Position numbers and translations under genes: made by a program. This document shows positions 28,577 to 36,833 of a stretch of 43,065 nt of DNA, in pieces. The stretch comes from an uncultured Caryophanales bacterium (GTDB taxonomy: Bacteria > Bacillota_I > Bacilli_A > RF39 > UBA660), in the NCBI GenBank assembly GCA_905206805.1, contig CAJLIR010000011.1, positions 1-43,065 on the forward strand. The letters run 5' to 3'. The notes under the pieces were generated by a model. That model did no database searches. It saw only the letters and a program-made list of their open reading frames with translations, and was not told the DNA's origin. Positions within the stretch are counted from its first letter, which is position 1, and every line of letters starts with the position of its first letter.

Positions 28577-31500
28577 TTATAATACAAATTTCTTTACTAA
28601 AATTAAACCACCTGCTAAAATTCCAAGTACAGCTACTGTAAGAATTACATATGATTGTTCTTCACCTGTTGTAACTGAAAGCATTACTGGTGCATCATCT
28701 ATATCATCTTCTCCTGGTACTTTGTTATTTGGTGTTGAATCAATATCTGGTGCTCCATATTCATTATAATCTTTGCTTATTTCTGCTGTGTTTACTTTTA
28801 ATCCCATATTATCTTCGCTGTTTATCCATGTTAATAATATACTAACTTCAGCAGTTTCTCCTGGTTGTAATAATGTATCTTTTAATTGATCTGTTACTAC
28901 TTTTCCATCTACTTCTTCCCATAATGGATTATCTTCTTTAACAAATTCTAATCCTTCTGGTATATAATCTGATATTTCTTTTGCATATCCTGCAATTTTA
29001 CCTTGATTTTCAATTCTAATTTTATATTCAAATTTTACTGTTACTTTATTTATATCAGACTTCTTTAAATCCACTTTTACTACAGCTTCTGGATCATCTT
29101 CTGCTTTATGTCCTGTTTCTGTTACTGTTTCTTTTCCATTTTCTGTTACTATCGCTTTTGTTACCCATTTTCTTAATGCTAAGTCAAAATATTGTACTTT
29201 TATTTTCTCGATGTCTTGATCATCTTCTCCTTCTATCCATTCATTTGGTGTTGAATCTTTATCTGTTACTTCATTTCCATCTTCATCACTATCATCTGAG
29301 ATTTGTGCTTGATTTATAATAATTTCTTCAGATTTATCTGGCATATTTACTTTAAATGAAATTTTTACTTCTCTATAATCTGGTTCTTTTATGCTTCCTG
29401 CTTCATATGCTTTTTTATCAAATGCTTTTAACAAGTTTTCTCCTGCTGTTTTTTCTTGTTCTTTTGATAAATAATCACTTGTTATATATTTTGCATCACT
29501 TGCATTATCAGTTTCTTTACCATATTTATCTAACATAATCCATCTATATTCTTTGTTTGTTTCGTCATCAGGTAAAAATTCTAGTCCTTCTGGGACATCA
29601 TCTTTTATTTCTTTTGCATATCCTGCAACTTCACCTTCATTATATACTCTTAATGTATATGTTACTATATTAGAGTTTGCAACTAATACTGGTTCTTTAG
29701 TATGTTCATATATATACTTTCCTTGTTCGTCTATTTTAAATACTGGTATTCTTGTTGTAACTTCTTTTCCATTTACACCTGTAATAAATTTTCTTAATGC
29801 TAAATCAAATTCTTTATCTTCTGGATTATTTGGTATTGTAATTGTAATTGTATTTCCACTTATTTTTTTGCTTACACCTTTTTCAAGCATTTCTTTTTCT
29901 GCTTGTGTATTTTCTGAACCACTTTTTTGTGAAATACTTACATCTACATCTTTTACTTCATAATTTTTATTATCAGATGTTAATCCTGTTGTTACTCTAA
30001 CTATAAGTTGATGATCTTTTATTAATACATAACCATCTGGTACAGATTTTTCTGCAATTACATAATTATCTATTGATGTTTTATCTTTTTCTGTTTTGGT
30101 TATATCAACATCTTTTGCAACTGTTGCAATTCCACTTGCATTTGTTGTTACTTCTGATGAAATTTTATTTCTATCTAATACTGTAAATACAGCATTTTGT
30201 AATACTTTATTTTGATCCTTGGCATCTACCTTTTTAATTTGAATATTATATTTTCCTGGAATTACTTCTTTTTCGTTTGGTATAGTAATTGTTACTTGTT
30301 GTGGTTCTGTTTCATTTTTAACTGCAACTTTAATCTTATCATATAAATCTGTTTGATCTTTTGTTACTATACTTCCATCATTATTATTTATAGTAAATCC
30401 ATATTTTGAATAATACTCATTGGCTGTTTCATCTTTTTGGTAAGCACCTAAGACTAATTTTTTATCACTATTCATATATGTTGCAATTGTAATGTATTTT
30501 CCATTCATTACATTTACATATTGTGGAGCACTTTCAACTTCAACAACTTTATATAAATATGTAGTATTAATTTTTACATTGTCTTCTAAAACTTCATAAG
30601 TACCTTTAACTTCTTTATTATCTAATAATACATCATTTTTGTTTTCTTTAAATCTTTCTACTGTAAAGTCTGCTCCAATTAAAGGATTTCCTTCTTCGTC
30701 TACTTTATTTAAAACAAATTTAAATTGATTTGAATCTGGTTTAACTATTACATTTTCGAAATCATCGTCATCTTGTTCACCTTTATAATCTTTGTTGTCT
30801 TCTTTATATTGAGGTTTTACATTATTGTTATAATAATCATCTATATTTTTAATTTTGTCATTCTTTTTAAATACATTATCTTCTTCAGAATCTACATCTA
30901 CACCATCTTTATTGGCTTCTATATAATTTCCATCTTCACCTGTATATCCATAGTTTGTAATTTCTGCTACATTTACTAATAATTTACTATCTTGTACATC
31001 ATCTTTTATTTTGCATTCTATTTGAACCATTTTACTAAATTCTGGTTCTTTTACACTATTTCCTGCTGATTTTTGTGCTACATAATTTAAGAAACCGTCT
31101 GCACCTTGTGATGCTTTAATTAATTCTCCTTGTAATTTATTTGTTTTTACTGTTGTTGTTCCATCTTGGTTTTCTGTTGCTGTCCAACCATTATCTTTGT
31201 TAATTTGGCTATCTTTTATAAACTCTAATCCAGCTGGTAAATAATCTGTTATTTCTTTTGCATATCCATCTATATAACCTTCGTTATATACTCTAATTGA
31301 ATATACTACTGTATCTCCTGGTTTAACTGTAACAGGATTTTTTGTGTGATAATATCCCGCTGTTTTAGTTTGTAAATATTTAGTTGCTGAATTTACATTT
31401 ATTTCTGGATTTCTATCATTTCCTATATCTACATTTTTTCCATCTCTTTTTATTTCTGCTATATTTTTTCTTAATGCTAAATCAAATTCTTTTGGTTCAT

Positions 31501-33043
31501 CTTTTTTATTTGGTACAATTACTTTAACTAAACTATTTGTATTAGTCATAGTTACAGTTCCTTTTGTTCCATCTTCTAATGTTACAGTCTTTTCTTTAAC
31601 ATCTTTATCTTTTTCAAAAGAAGCTTTTGATACAACATATTTTCCATCTGCTATTGTTTTAGTAACATATATTTTAATTTGATCTTGTACTTTTATTAAT
31701 TTATTTTTACCTACATTTACTTCTGTAATTGTATATTCATCTACACCTTCTTTTGTTATTTGTTTTCCTTCGAATACTTTAATTTCTCCGTTAGAATCTG
31801 TTGGTCCGTAAGCTTTTTCTTCTCCATTTCCTTCTTTTACTTTAAATGTAACTCCAGAAACTTTTTCTCCACCAACTGATATTTTTTCTAATACTAAACT
31901 ATAGTCTCCATTTAAATTTTCTTCTTCTACGATTTCTGTTTTAGTATTACTATTATATGGTTGTTTTCTAATTGTTACTAATGGTTGATGATATTTATTA
32001 GTTGTATCTAATAGTGTAGCTATAGTTTTATAACCACTTAATCCTACATTAATACCTATATTATATTTTGTTCCTTTTGCAAAACCTTTATTATATGTAA
32101 CTTTTACATAAAACTCACCTTGAGTTTCTGATACGCTAACAGCATTTCCACTTGCATTTACAGTTTCAACTTTATCTGCTTTATCTGAGTTAATTGTTGC
32201 ACTAAAAGATTTTGATACAGATGAATGATTATTTTTTAATTTATATGGACCTATTAGTGCTGATTTACCATCATTTGCTACTGTTACTTTAGTATTAGCT
32301 TGTTTTTCTATTTGAACATCAAAACTACGTCCTGAATTATTTGGTGATTTATAACCATTTTTTTGTGCTTCAGCTGCTAATTCACTTAATGTAATATATA
32401 GTGCTGTATAATGAACTTGCTTTGCTTTTGCACCTGGAATAGCATTATAACTTCCATCTGAATTTTTCATTGTATTGTCATATGCACTTACAGAATTTTT
32501 TACATGATCCCATATTGCATATTGTTGAACTGCATATAATGTTGTCTTATCATTTAAAACATCATCTATTGCGTTAGTTATCCATTTATCATTAATTCCA
32601 TTTCCATGCAATTTTTGATTTAACAATCCATTTCCGTTTGCATCTTTATATGTATTATATTTTTTCATTATATTAATAAGATTTTGTCTCATTACTTTTT
32701 GTGTGTTTGCATCTGTTCCTTCTGTTAAATACATATTATCTAATATCCATTGAATTGCACTAGAATCTTTTACAACAGCTCCTGTAGTTGTATATAAGCT
32801 TACTCCATCATCGCTTAATTGCATACCTGATTTTAGAGTAGCTCCACCTCTAACACAATATAAATTATTATATCCATTAATTTTTACAGTATATATTGAT
32901 GTTTTTCCTATACCACGTCCTGTATTGCTCATATTTGAAACAACAACATTAGCTGACTTAACATAAGTTGGTACAAACATCATAGCTAGCATGCAAACTA
33001 TTATTAGTACACAAACTAATTTTTTAAATACATTCTCCTTCAT
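28577..33043 (-). CDS. 1488-residue thioester-domain surface adhesin
   Basis: I choose ATG 33043, which has AAGGAG 11 bases upstream; the in-frame GTG at 33055 overlaps that site and is less likely. It has a signal peptide (1-about 31) and a thioester domain with Cys63 (YCVRGGATL) and Gln174 (VQQYAIWDH), the most canonical Q-x-A-I-W of the four paralogues. A beta domain (GPYKLKNN, HQPLVTIRKQP) is followed by a SpaA-like module (DYSLVLEK), a DUF11-like module (EFDLALRKNIA), two SpaA-like modules (QFKFVLNK, KYNIQIKK) and two DUF11-like modules (EFDLALRKFIT, YFDLALRKWVT). It ends with S-V-T-T-G, a TM helix and a KK tail. It is the shortest of the four adhesins. Anchoring by sortase is possible but the motif is not LPXTG. 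Confidence 0.9.
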   Translation of the reverse strand: MKENVFKKLVCVLIIVCMLAMMFVPTYVKSANVVVSNMSNTGRGIGKTSIYTVKINGYNNLYCVRGGATLKSGMQLSDDGVSLYTTTGAVVKDSSAIQWILDNMYLTEGTDANTQKVMRQNLINIMKKYNTYKDANGNGLLNQKLHGNGINDKWITNAIDDVLNDKTTLYAVQQYAIWDHVKNSVSAYDNTMKNSDGSYNAIPGAKAKQVHYTALYITLSELAAEAQKNGYKSPNNSGRSFDVQIEKQANTKVTVANDGKSALIGPYKLKNNHSSVSKSFSATINSDKADKVETVNASGNAVSVSETQGEFYVKVTYNKGFAKGTKYNIGINVGLSGYKTIATLLDTTNKYHQPLVTIRKQPYNSNTKTEIVEEENLNGDYSLVLEKISVGGEKVSGVTFKVKEGNGEEKAYGPTDSNGEIKVFEGKQITKEGVDEYTITEVNVGKNKLIKVQDQIKIYVTKTIADGKYVVSKASFEKDKDVKEKTVTLEDGTKGTVTMTNTNSLVKVIVPNKKDEPKEFDLALRKNIAEIKRDGKNVDIGNDRNPEINVNSATKYLQTKTAGYYHTKNPVTVKPGDTVVYSIRVYNEGYIDGYAKEITDYLPAGLEFIKDSQINKDNGWTATENQDGTTTVKTNKLQGELIKASQGADGFLNYVAQKSAGNSVKEPEFSKMVQIECKIKDDVQDSKLLVNVAEITNYGYTGEDGNYIEANKDGVDVDSEEDNVFKKNDKIKNIDDYYNNNVKPQYKEDNKDYKGEQDDDDFENVIVKPDSNQFKFVLNKVDEEGNPLIGADFTVERFKENKNDVLLDNKEVKGTYEVLEDNVKINTTYLYKVVEVESAPQYVNVMNGKYITIATYMNSDKKLVLGAYQKDETANEYYSKYGFTINNNDGSIVTKDQTDLYDKIKVAVKNETEPQQVTITIPNEKEVIPGKYNIQIKKVDAKDQNKVLQNAVFTVLDRNKISSEVTTNASGIATVAKDVDITKTEKDKTSIDNYVIAEKSVPDGYVLIKDHQLIVRVTTGLTSDNKNYEVKDVDVSISQKSGSENTQAEKEMLEKGVSKKISGNTITITIPNNPEDKEFDLALRKFITGVNGKEVTTRIPVFKIDEQGKYIYEHTKEPVLVANSNIVTYTLRVYNEGEVAGYAKEIKDDVPEGLEFLPDDETNKEYRWIMLDKYGKETDNASDAKYITSDYLSKEQEKTAGENLLKAFDKKAYEAGSIKEPDYREVKISFKVNMPDKSEEIIINQAQISDDSDEDGNEVTDKDSTPNEWIEGEDDQDIEKIKVQYFDLALRKWVTKAIVTENGKETVTETGHKAEDDPEAVVKVDLKKSDINKVTVKFEYKIRIENQGKIAGYAKEISDYIPEGLEFVKEDNPLWEEVDGKVVTDQLKDTLLQPGETAEVSILLTWINSEDNMGLKVNTAEISKDYNEYGAPDIDSTPNNKVPGEDDIDDAPVMLSVTTGEEQSYVILTVAVLGILAGGLILVKKFVL
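29086..29305 (-). repeat. About 220-bp block identical in three adhesin genes
   Basis: By eye this block matches the corresponding part of the 8174-9024 and 13218-14068 copies without a mismatch, while flanking sequence is clearly diverged. It covers the junction between the last two DUF11-like modules (DKDSTPNEWIEGEDDQDIEK). This fits a short gene-conversion tract. Confidence 0.8.
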
Positions 33044-33092
33044 ACAAATAAACACTCCTTATATTTTATTTATTTTAACTTTAAAACAATTA

Positions 33093-33118
33093 AATATCAT
33101 AATTATTTATATGATATT
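33093..33118 (-). promoter_or_regulatory. Leader hairpin of the 1488-residue adhesin
   Basis: AATATCATA and TATGATATT form a 9-bp stem with an 8-base loop in the presumed 5' untranslated region, about 50 bases before the start codon. It is all A/T apart from two pairs, so the structure may be weak. Confidence 0.35.
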
Positions 33119-33146
33119 TACTATATTTTTATTTATCTTTTGTACG

Positions 33147-33194
33147 ATTATATTTTTAAAACCCATATTACAATTATATTACAATTTCATTACA
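33147..33194 (-). promoter_or_regulatory. Promoter with three helically phased WalR-like half-sites
   Basis: The minus strand carries TGTAAT three times, each separated by five bases (33167-33194), so the half-sites repeat every 11 bp. Both adjacent pairs match TGTWAH-N5-TGTWAH. A perfect TATAAT (33147-33152) follows 14 bases after the last half-site, which puts that half-site near the -35 position. This is the layout expected of an activated promoter. The start codon is about 105 bases further on. Confidence 0.6.
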
Positions 33195-33506
33195 AAAGCA
33201 ACTATTTTACATATATTTTTTTGTTTTTTTCCTATTTTCCGTAGCCTTTCACAGTTTTTGTTTATAATAATATTTATAGTACTTTATTATGCAAAAATAT
33301 TGTTTTGTTTTATCAAAATAACAAACTTGTCAATCTAATACTTATATGTTTTTAATGCATACTTCTCAGTTATAAAATTCACTCAGAAGTTATGTAATCT
33401 TCTTTATAAAACAATTGTATTTCTTTTACTTTTTTAATTCTAACACTACTTTACTATTACAAATCTATTTCAAACTTTCATAAACATTGTTTGGTATTTT
33501 ATTATA
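33195..33506. other. Intergenic region without a gene
   Basis: About 310 bases of very AT-rich DNA. It holds TCCGTA on the plus strand (33238-33243), the inverted orientation of the element in the other three adhesin leaders, and a TTGACA on the minus strand (about 33326) without a convincing -10 partner. I see no coding or RNA gene here. Confidence 0.5.
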
Positions 33507-33552
33507 ATAAAAAAAGTGTATAAATGTTGTTTTATCAACATTTATACACTTT
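33507..33552 (-). terminator. Strong terminator after tRNA-Cys
   Basis: A 17-bp stem with a 6-base loop (arms 33513-33529 and 33536-33552) is followed on the minus strand by further T residues. It starts 4 bases after the CCA end of the tRNA. Confidence 0.85.
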
Positions 33553-33556
33553 GCTT

Positions 33557-33630
33557 TGGAGGCGACACCCGGATTCGAACCGGGGATCAGAGTTTTGCAG
33601 ACTCGTGCCTTACCACTTGGCTATATCGCC
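33557..33630 (-). tRNA. tRNA-Cys (GCA)
   Basis: 74 bases including an encoded CCA. The acceptor stem pairs GGCGATA with TGTCGCC (one G-T). The anticodon loop CTGCAAA gives GCA, and the T arm contains GGTTCGAATCC. The discriminator base is T (U73), as is usual for tRNA-Cys. Confidence 0.95.
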
Positions 33631-33773
33631 ATAAACTACATAAGACTATATACCAAATATTTTGTTTCTATACTATATTTAATTTTGGTATGTCGTTTGT
33701 TTTCTTTATATTTTATTATATGCTTTTACTTATTAGATATGACACTAATTTTAAAAATTTATATAATAAAATT

Positions 33774-33849
33774 TGGAGCGGGAAACGGGGCTCAAACCCG
33801 CGACCTCTGCCTTGGCAAGGCAGCGCTCTATCAACTGAGCTATTCCCGC
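33774..33849 (-). tRNA. tRNA-Gly (GCC)
   Basis: 76 bases with encoded CCA. The acceptor stem starts GCGGGAA and ends TTCCCGC. The anticodon arm CTGCC-TTGCCAA-GGCAG gives GCC, which reads GGC and GGT, not GGA. The 143 bases between it and tRNA-Cys hold no gene I can see; one transcript to the terminator at 33507 is likely. Confidence 0.95.
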
Positions 33850-33878
33850 ATATGCTTCTTTTTCCAGAAGCAATTACT

Positions 33879-33907
33879 ATAATAACAAATTTAATTATAA
33901 AAGTCAA
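33879..33907 (-). promoter_or_regulatory. Sigma-A promoter of the tRNA genes
   Basis: TTGACT (33902-33907), a 17-base spacer and TATTAT (33879-33884) on the minus strand. The -35 box overlaps the TGA stop codon of the carboxypeptidase gene, and the tRNA-Gly begins 30 bases after the -10 box. Confidence 0.75.
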
Positions 33908-35134
33908 TATGTAGATTTCAAAAATTCTAAAAAGTAATCTTTTCTATCTTTCTTTTTTATTTCTTCATTATTTACTATATCTACTACTTCTACTACTTCT
34001 TCATTTAATGTTATTTTTAAATTTCCAATTACATCACCTTTTTCTATTGGCGCTTTCAAATAATATAAACAATTAATTTCTATATTTATATTATCAATAT
34101 CAGATTTTTTTACTGGTATTACTTTGTTTTTTATTTCTCTTAACTTCAATACAACAGTTTTATTTTTTCCTTTTTCAACTTGTATTCTTTTTTTATTTAT
34201 TTCTTTCCAATTACCAAACTTTTCATTTACTATATCTTCTATATTTAGATATTTATAATTTTCATATGCATATTCTATCAAATTTATACTATCTGCAGTT
34301 CTTATCTTTTTAGTATCTGCTCCAAGCACTACTGTAATTATTTCAAAATCATTTCTATTAACAGATGTAACTAAACATCTTCCTGCATTATTAGTAAAAC
34401 CTGTTTTTACACCACTAACTCCCTGCAAATAACCTAATAATTCATTTGTGTTACATAATTGTTTAGCATATCCATTAATATTAATTGTATGTTCTTTTGT
34501 ACCTACAATTTTTGCAAACATTTCATTTTTCAGTGCATAATCTGCTATCTTAGCAAGTTCATATGCAGTTGTATAATGCTCTGGATCATCTAAGCCATGT
34601 GGTGTAACAAAGTGTGTATCTTTTAATCCTAACTCCTTTGCCTTTTTATTCATCAAATTAGCAAATCCTTCCTTATCTTTTCCAACATATTCTGCAAGTG
34701 CTACGGCTGCATCATTTCCAGAACGTAACATTAAACCATATAATAAATCTTTAATTGTAATTTTATCATCTTTTTTTAGTCCAAGTCTCGAACCACCTGT
34801 TCCTGCAGCTTTAGCCGATACCTTAACTTCAGCATTTAAATCAGCATTTTCTATTACAACTATGCATGTCATTATTTTTGTTGTTGAAGCCATTGCACTT
34901 CTTTTATTTTCGTTCTTTCCCCATATTACTTTCCCAGATTTTCTATCATATATAATTCCTATTCTAGAATTTATTATTGGTTCTGCAATACTTTTGCTTG
35001 CAACATTAATTACTTCACTTAATTCCTTTTCTTCTAAATTCTCTTCCAACTCATCATCTGCATATATAACTCCGTACAAAACTAAATAATAAAATAAAAA
35101 TAACTAAACAAAATATAACCTTCTTCCCAAACAT
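33904..35134 (-). CDS. D-alanyl-D-alanine carboxypeptidase (peptidase S11) with a +1 frameshift at a CGG codon
   Basis: Serine carboxypeptidase (low-molecular-weight PBP, DacA/DacF type) that removes the terminal D-Ala from peptidoglycan stem peptides outside the membrane. In the restored 409-residue protein all catalytic motifs are present: S83-T-T-K86, S138-G-N140 and K243-T-G245. The start at ATG 35134 has AAGGTGA upstream and opens a good signal peptide (KKVIFCLVIFILLFSF). After 20 codons this frame reads GTA-CGG-AGT and stops six codons later. Skipping the C gives GTA-GGA-GTT-ATA, which runs 389 residues to the stop at 33904. Without the shift the enzyme would have no signal peptide: the enzyme frame has a TAG at 35104-35106 and no ATG or ribosome site before the mature domain. 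So the shift joins export signal and enzyme. Confidence 0.88.
35071..35074 (-). other. CGG-A +1 frameshift site in the carboxypeptidase gene
   Basis: TTT-GTA-CGG-AGT in the signal-peptide frame; dropping the C at 35074 gives GTA-GGA-GTT in the enzyme frame. No in-frame stop directly follows CGG here, so the common feature with the other two sites is CGG-A itself, not a nearby stop. Confidence 0.75.
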
Positions 35135-35135
35135 A

Positions 35136-35177
35136 AAAAATCACCTTTATAATTTATATTTTATAAAGGCGATTTTT
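35136..35177 (-). terminator. Terminator-like hairpin that covers the carboxypeptidase ribosome site
   Basis: A 17-bp stem with one G-T pair (arms 35161-35177 and 35136-35152) and an 8-base loop. On the minus strand its 3' arm contains the AAGGTGA ribosome site and ends in a T run that reaches to one base before ATG 35134. It looks like the terminator of the upstream gene (stop at 35190). It could also act as an attenuator or translational switch for the carboxypeptidase. Confidence 0.7.
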
Positions 35178-35189
35178 ATTACTATTATT

Positions 35190-36149
35190 TTATTTATTAT
35201 TTGGTTGTAAATTTATTGTCAAACTATAAAGTTTTACTGCTTTGTCTTTTTCTTGCTTTGCTTTATCTTTATTTCCTGAGAATTCTGGTAATATTCTTAT
35301 TGCATTAAACACAAGTGAATCGGCATTTGCACCATCATCAAAATATTTATCAAAAGGTAGTTGTATAGTCTTTTTACTATTAGGTAAAACAACTAAGTTT
35401 CCATTTTCTAATCCTTTAACAGTTCTTGTATCTCCATTAACTTTCATAACAACTTCATCAGATTCTGTATTGTCTAATAGGTTTATATAGTTTCCTGTTT
35501 TATTAGTAATTTCAACCGTATAATTTTCTGCTTCATATGTTACATCTTTTTTTACAATATTTATTCTCATATACTCATCTTCTGCTATAATTCCTAATTG
35601 TTTCTCTCCTATATAACCATTTAGTGATAATTTTAAAACACCATTTTCTTTTTGTATAGCTATTTTTTCTTCTTTATATTCATATCCATCAGTTGTTCCA
35701 GTAGCTAAAATATCTTCTAATAATCTTATTCTATAGACATATACATTATCTACATTAGAATAATTCTGAATATTATAGATTTTCTTTTCATCAAACAATT
35801 CATCAACATATGATTTAAAACCATCAAGGGTATTACAATATTTAGATTTAAATTCATTACTCAACAAATTATATGCATTTTCATACTCTTTATTATTACA
35901 ATAATTCACATAATTGTCTATAAGATTGTTAATTGGCTCTTTATATTCATCAGGCACTTTATCTGTTTCATCCATTACCGGACTATGTGGATCATATGTA
36001 GTAATTGGTTTTACCGGTTCTTGCTTACCTTTCAAAAAATAATTTATTGCAATAATCAATCCCCAAATAATTACAATTATAATTATTACTCTTTTATGTT
36101 CTCTAAAAAACTTCCTTACTTTTAATCTAAAATCTAACCAAAATTTCAT
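35190..36149 (-). CDS. Single-TM protein with an NTF2-like domain
   Basis: 319 residues from ATG 36149, with AAGGAG upstream. A short basic cytoplasmic N-terminus (MKFWLDFRLKVRKF) leads to a TM helix (about 21-40). The extracytoplasmic part has an NTF2-like segment (about 65-170) with YENAYNLLSNEFKSKYCNTL, which is similar to the preceding gene product, and then a beta-rich C-terminal domain (about 190-319) I do not recognise. NTF2-like domains on a TM anchor are typical of VirB8/TcpC-like conjugation proteins but also occur elsewhere. It follows the 36162 gene by 12 bases, so they are one operon. Confidence 0.75.
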   Translation of the reverse strand: MKFWLDFRLKVRKFFREHKRVIIIIVIIWGLIIAINYFLKGKQEPVKPITTYDPHSPVMDETDKVPDEYKEPINNLIDNYVNYCNNKEYENAYNLLSNEFKSKYCNTLDGFKSYVDELFDEKKIYNIQNYSNVDNVYVYRIRLLEDILATGTTDGYEYKEEKIAIQKENGVLKLSLNGYIGEKQLGIIAEDEYMRINIVKKDVTYEAENYTVEITNKTGNYINLLDNTESDEVVMKVNGDTRTVKGLENGNLVVLPNSKKTIQLPFDKYFDDGANADSLVFNAIRILPEFSGNKDKAKQEKDKAVKLYSLTINLQPNNK

Positions 36150-36161
36150 TTACTTTTCTCC

Positions 36162-36692
36162 TTATATAACTTGGAATGATAATACAAAATCGTTAAAATT
36201 ATTTTCTTTTACTACAATTCTCTGACTTTTTTTAGCCTCAGTTTTATCTACATCCGGATTAATAACAGTTATAGTAAGTACATAAATATATCCTTGCCTA
36301 TCTATATCATTATAACTAAAAGAAACAAAGTCAGGATATGTTTTATTTACATATTTCTTAAAGTCATCCAAAGTTTTAAAATATTTATCTCTAAATTCTG
36401 GATATAATAAATCATATGCCTCTTGATATTTTGCATTTTCTATATATTCCATAAACTCAGAAAAGTAATATTCCATTCTTTCTCTTTCTTTCATAGATTT
36501 TAATTTTTCTAAAGTTTCTTGTTCTTCATCTTGTACTGTATTTGTATTAGTACTATTACTTATATTAACATTATTTACATTACCAGTATTTTTTACTGTC
36601 TTTCTATTTAAAATTAATATTATGTTTGTACATATTAGCACTAATATAACTAATATTATTATTATATTCTTTAAATTAAAACTATTTTTCAT
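36162..36692 (-). CDS. Small single-TM protein with an NTF2-like domain
   Basis: 176 residues from the second of two adjacent ATG codons (36692), which has better spacing from GAGAGG. A TM helix (about 10-27) is followed by an Asn/Thr-rich linker and an NTF2-like domain (about 70-176) containing KYQEAYDLLYPEFRDKYFKT. This aligns with EYENAYNLLSNEFKSKYCNT of the next gene, so the two are paralogues. A 12-codon leader ORF ends at its start (TGATG). Confidence 0.75.
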   Translation of the reverse strand: MKNSFNLKNIIIILVILVLICTNIILILNRKTVKNTGNVNNVNISNSTNTNTVQDEEQETLEKLKSMKERERMEYYFSEFMEYIENAKYQEAYDLLYPEFRDKYFKTLDDFKKYVNKTYPDFVSFSYNDIDRQGYIYVLTITVINPDVDKTEAKKSQRIVVKENNFNDFVLSFQVI

Positions 36693-36730
36693 CATAACCT
36701 CTCGTATAATAACAGTATAACTCTAATCAT
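36692..36730 (-). CDS. Putative 12-residue leader peptide MIRVILLLYERL
   Basis: ATG 36730 follows AAAGGAG at good spacing. The 12 codons end in TGA that overlaps the next start (TGATG). An 8-bp inverted repeat (CGTATAAT and ATTATACG, 36703-36736) spans the little ORF, with the 3' arm next to the ribosome site of the following gene. This is the layout of a translationally coupled leader, but a chance ORF cannot be excluded. Confidence 0.4.
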   Translation of the reverse strand: MIRVILLLYERL

Positions 36731-36833
36731 TATACGAAACTCCTTTCTTTTTAGTTATTTTGTTATAATGCTTATTCTTATATTTTTACACTTTTTTCAA
36801 ATATTATCAGTTAACATTTTTAATACTAGTCTT

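Noticed and set aside
33200..33260. c-di-GMP-I riboswitch, suggested by AAAGGCTACGG on the minus strand
   Set aside because: The other conserved segments and stems of that riboswitch are missing.
33516..33914. Small ORFs over the tRNA genes
   Set aside because: They overlap two well-formed tRNAs and have no coding features.
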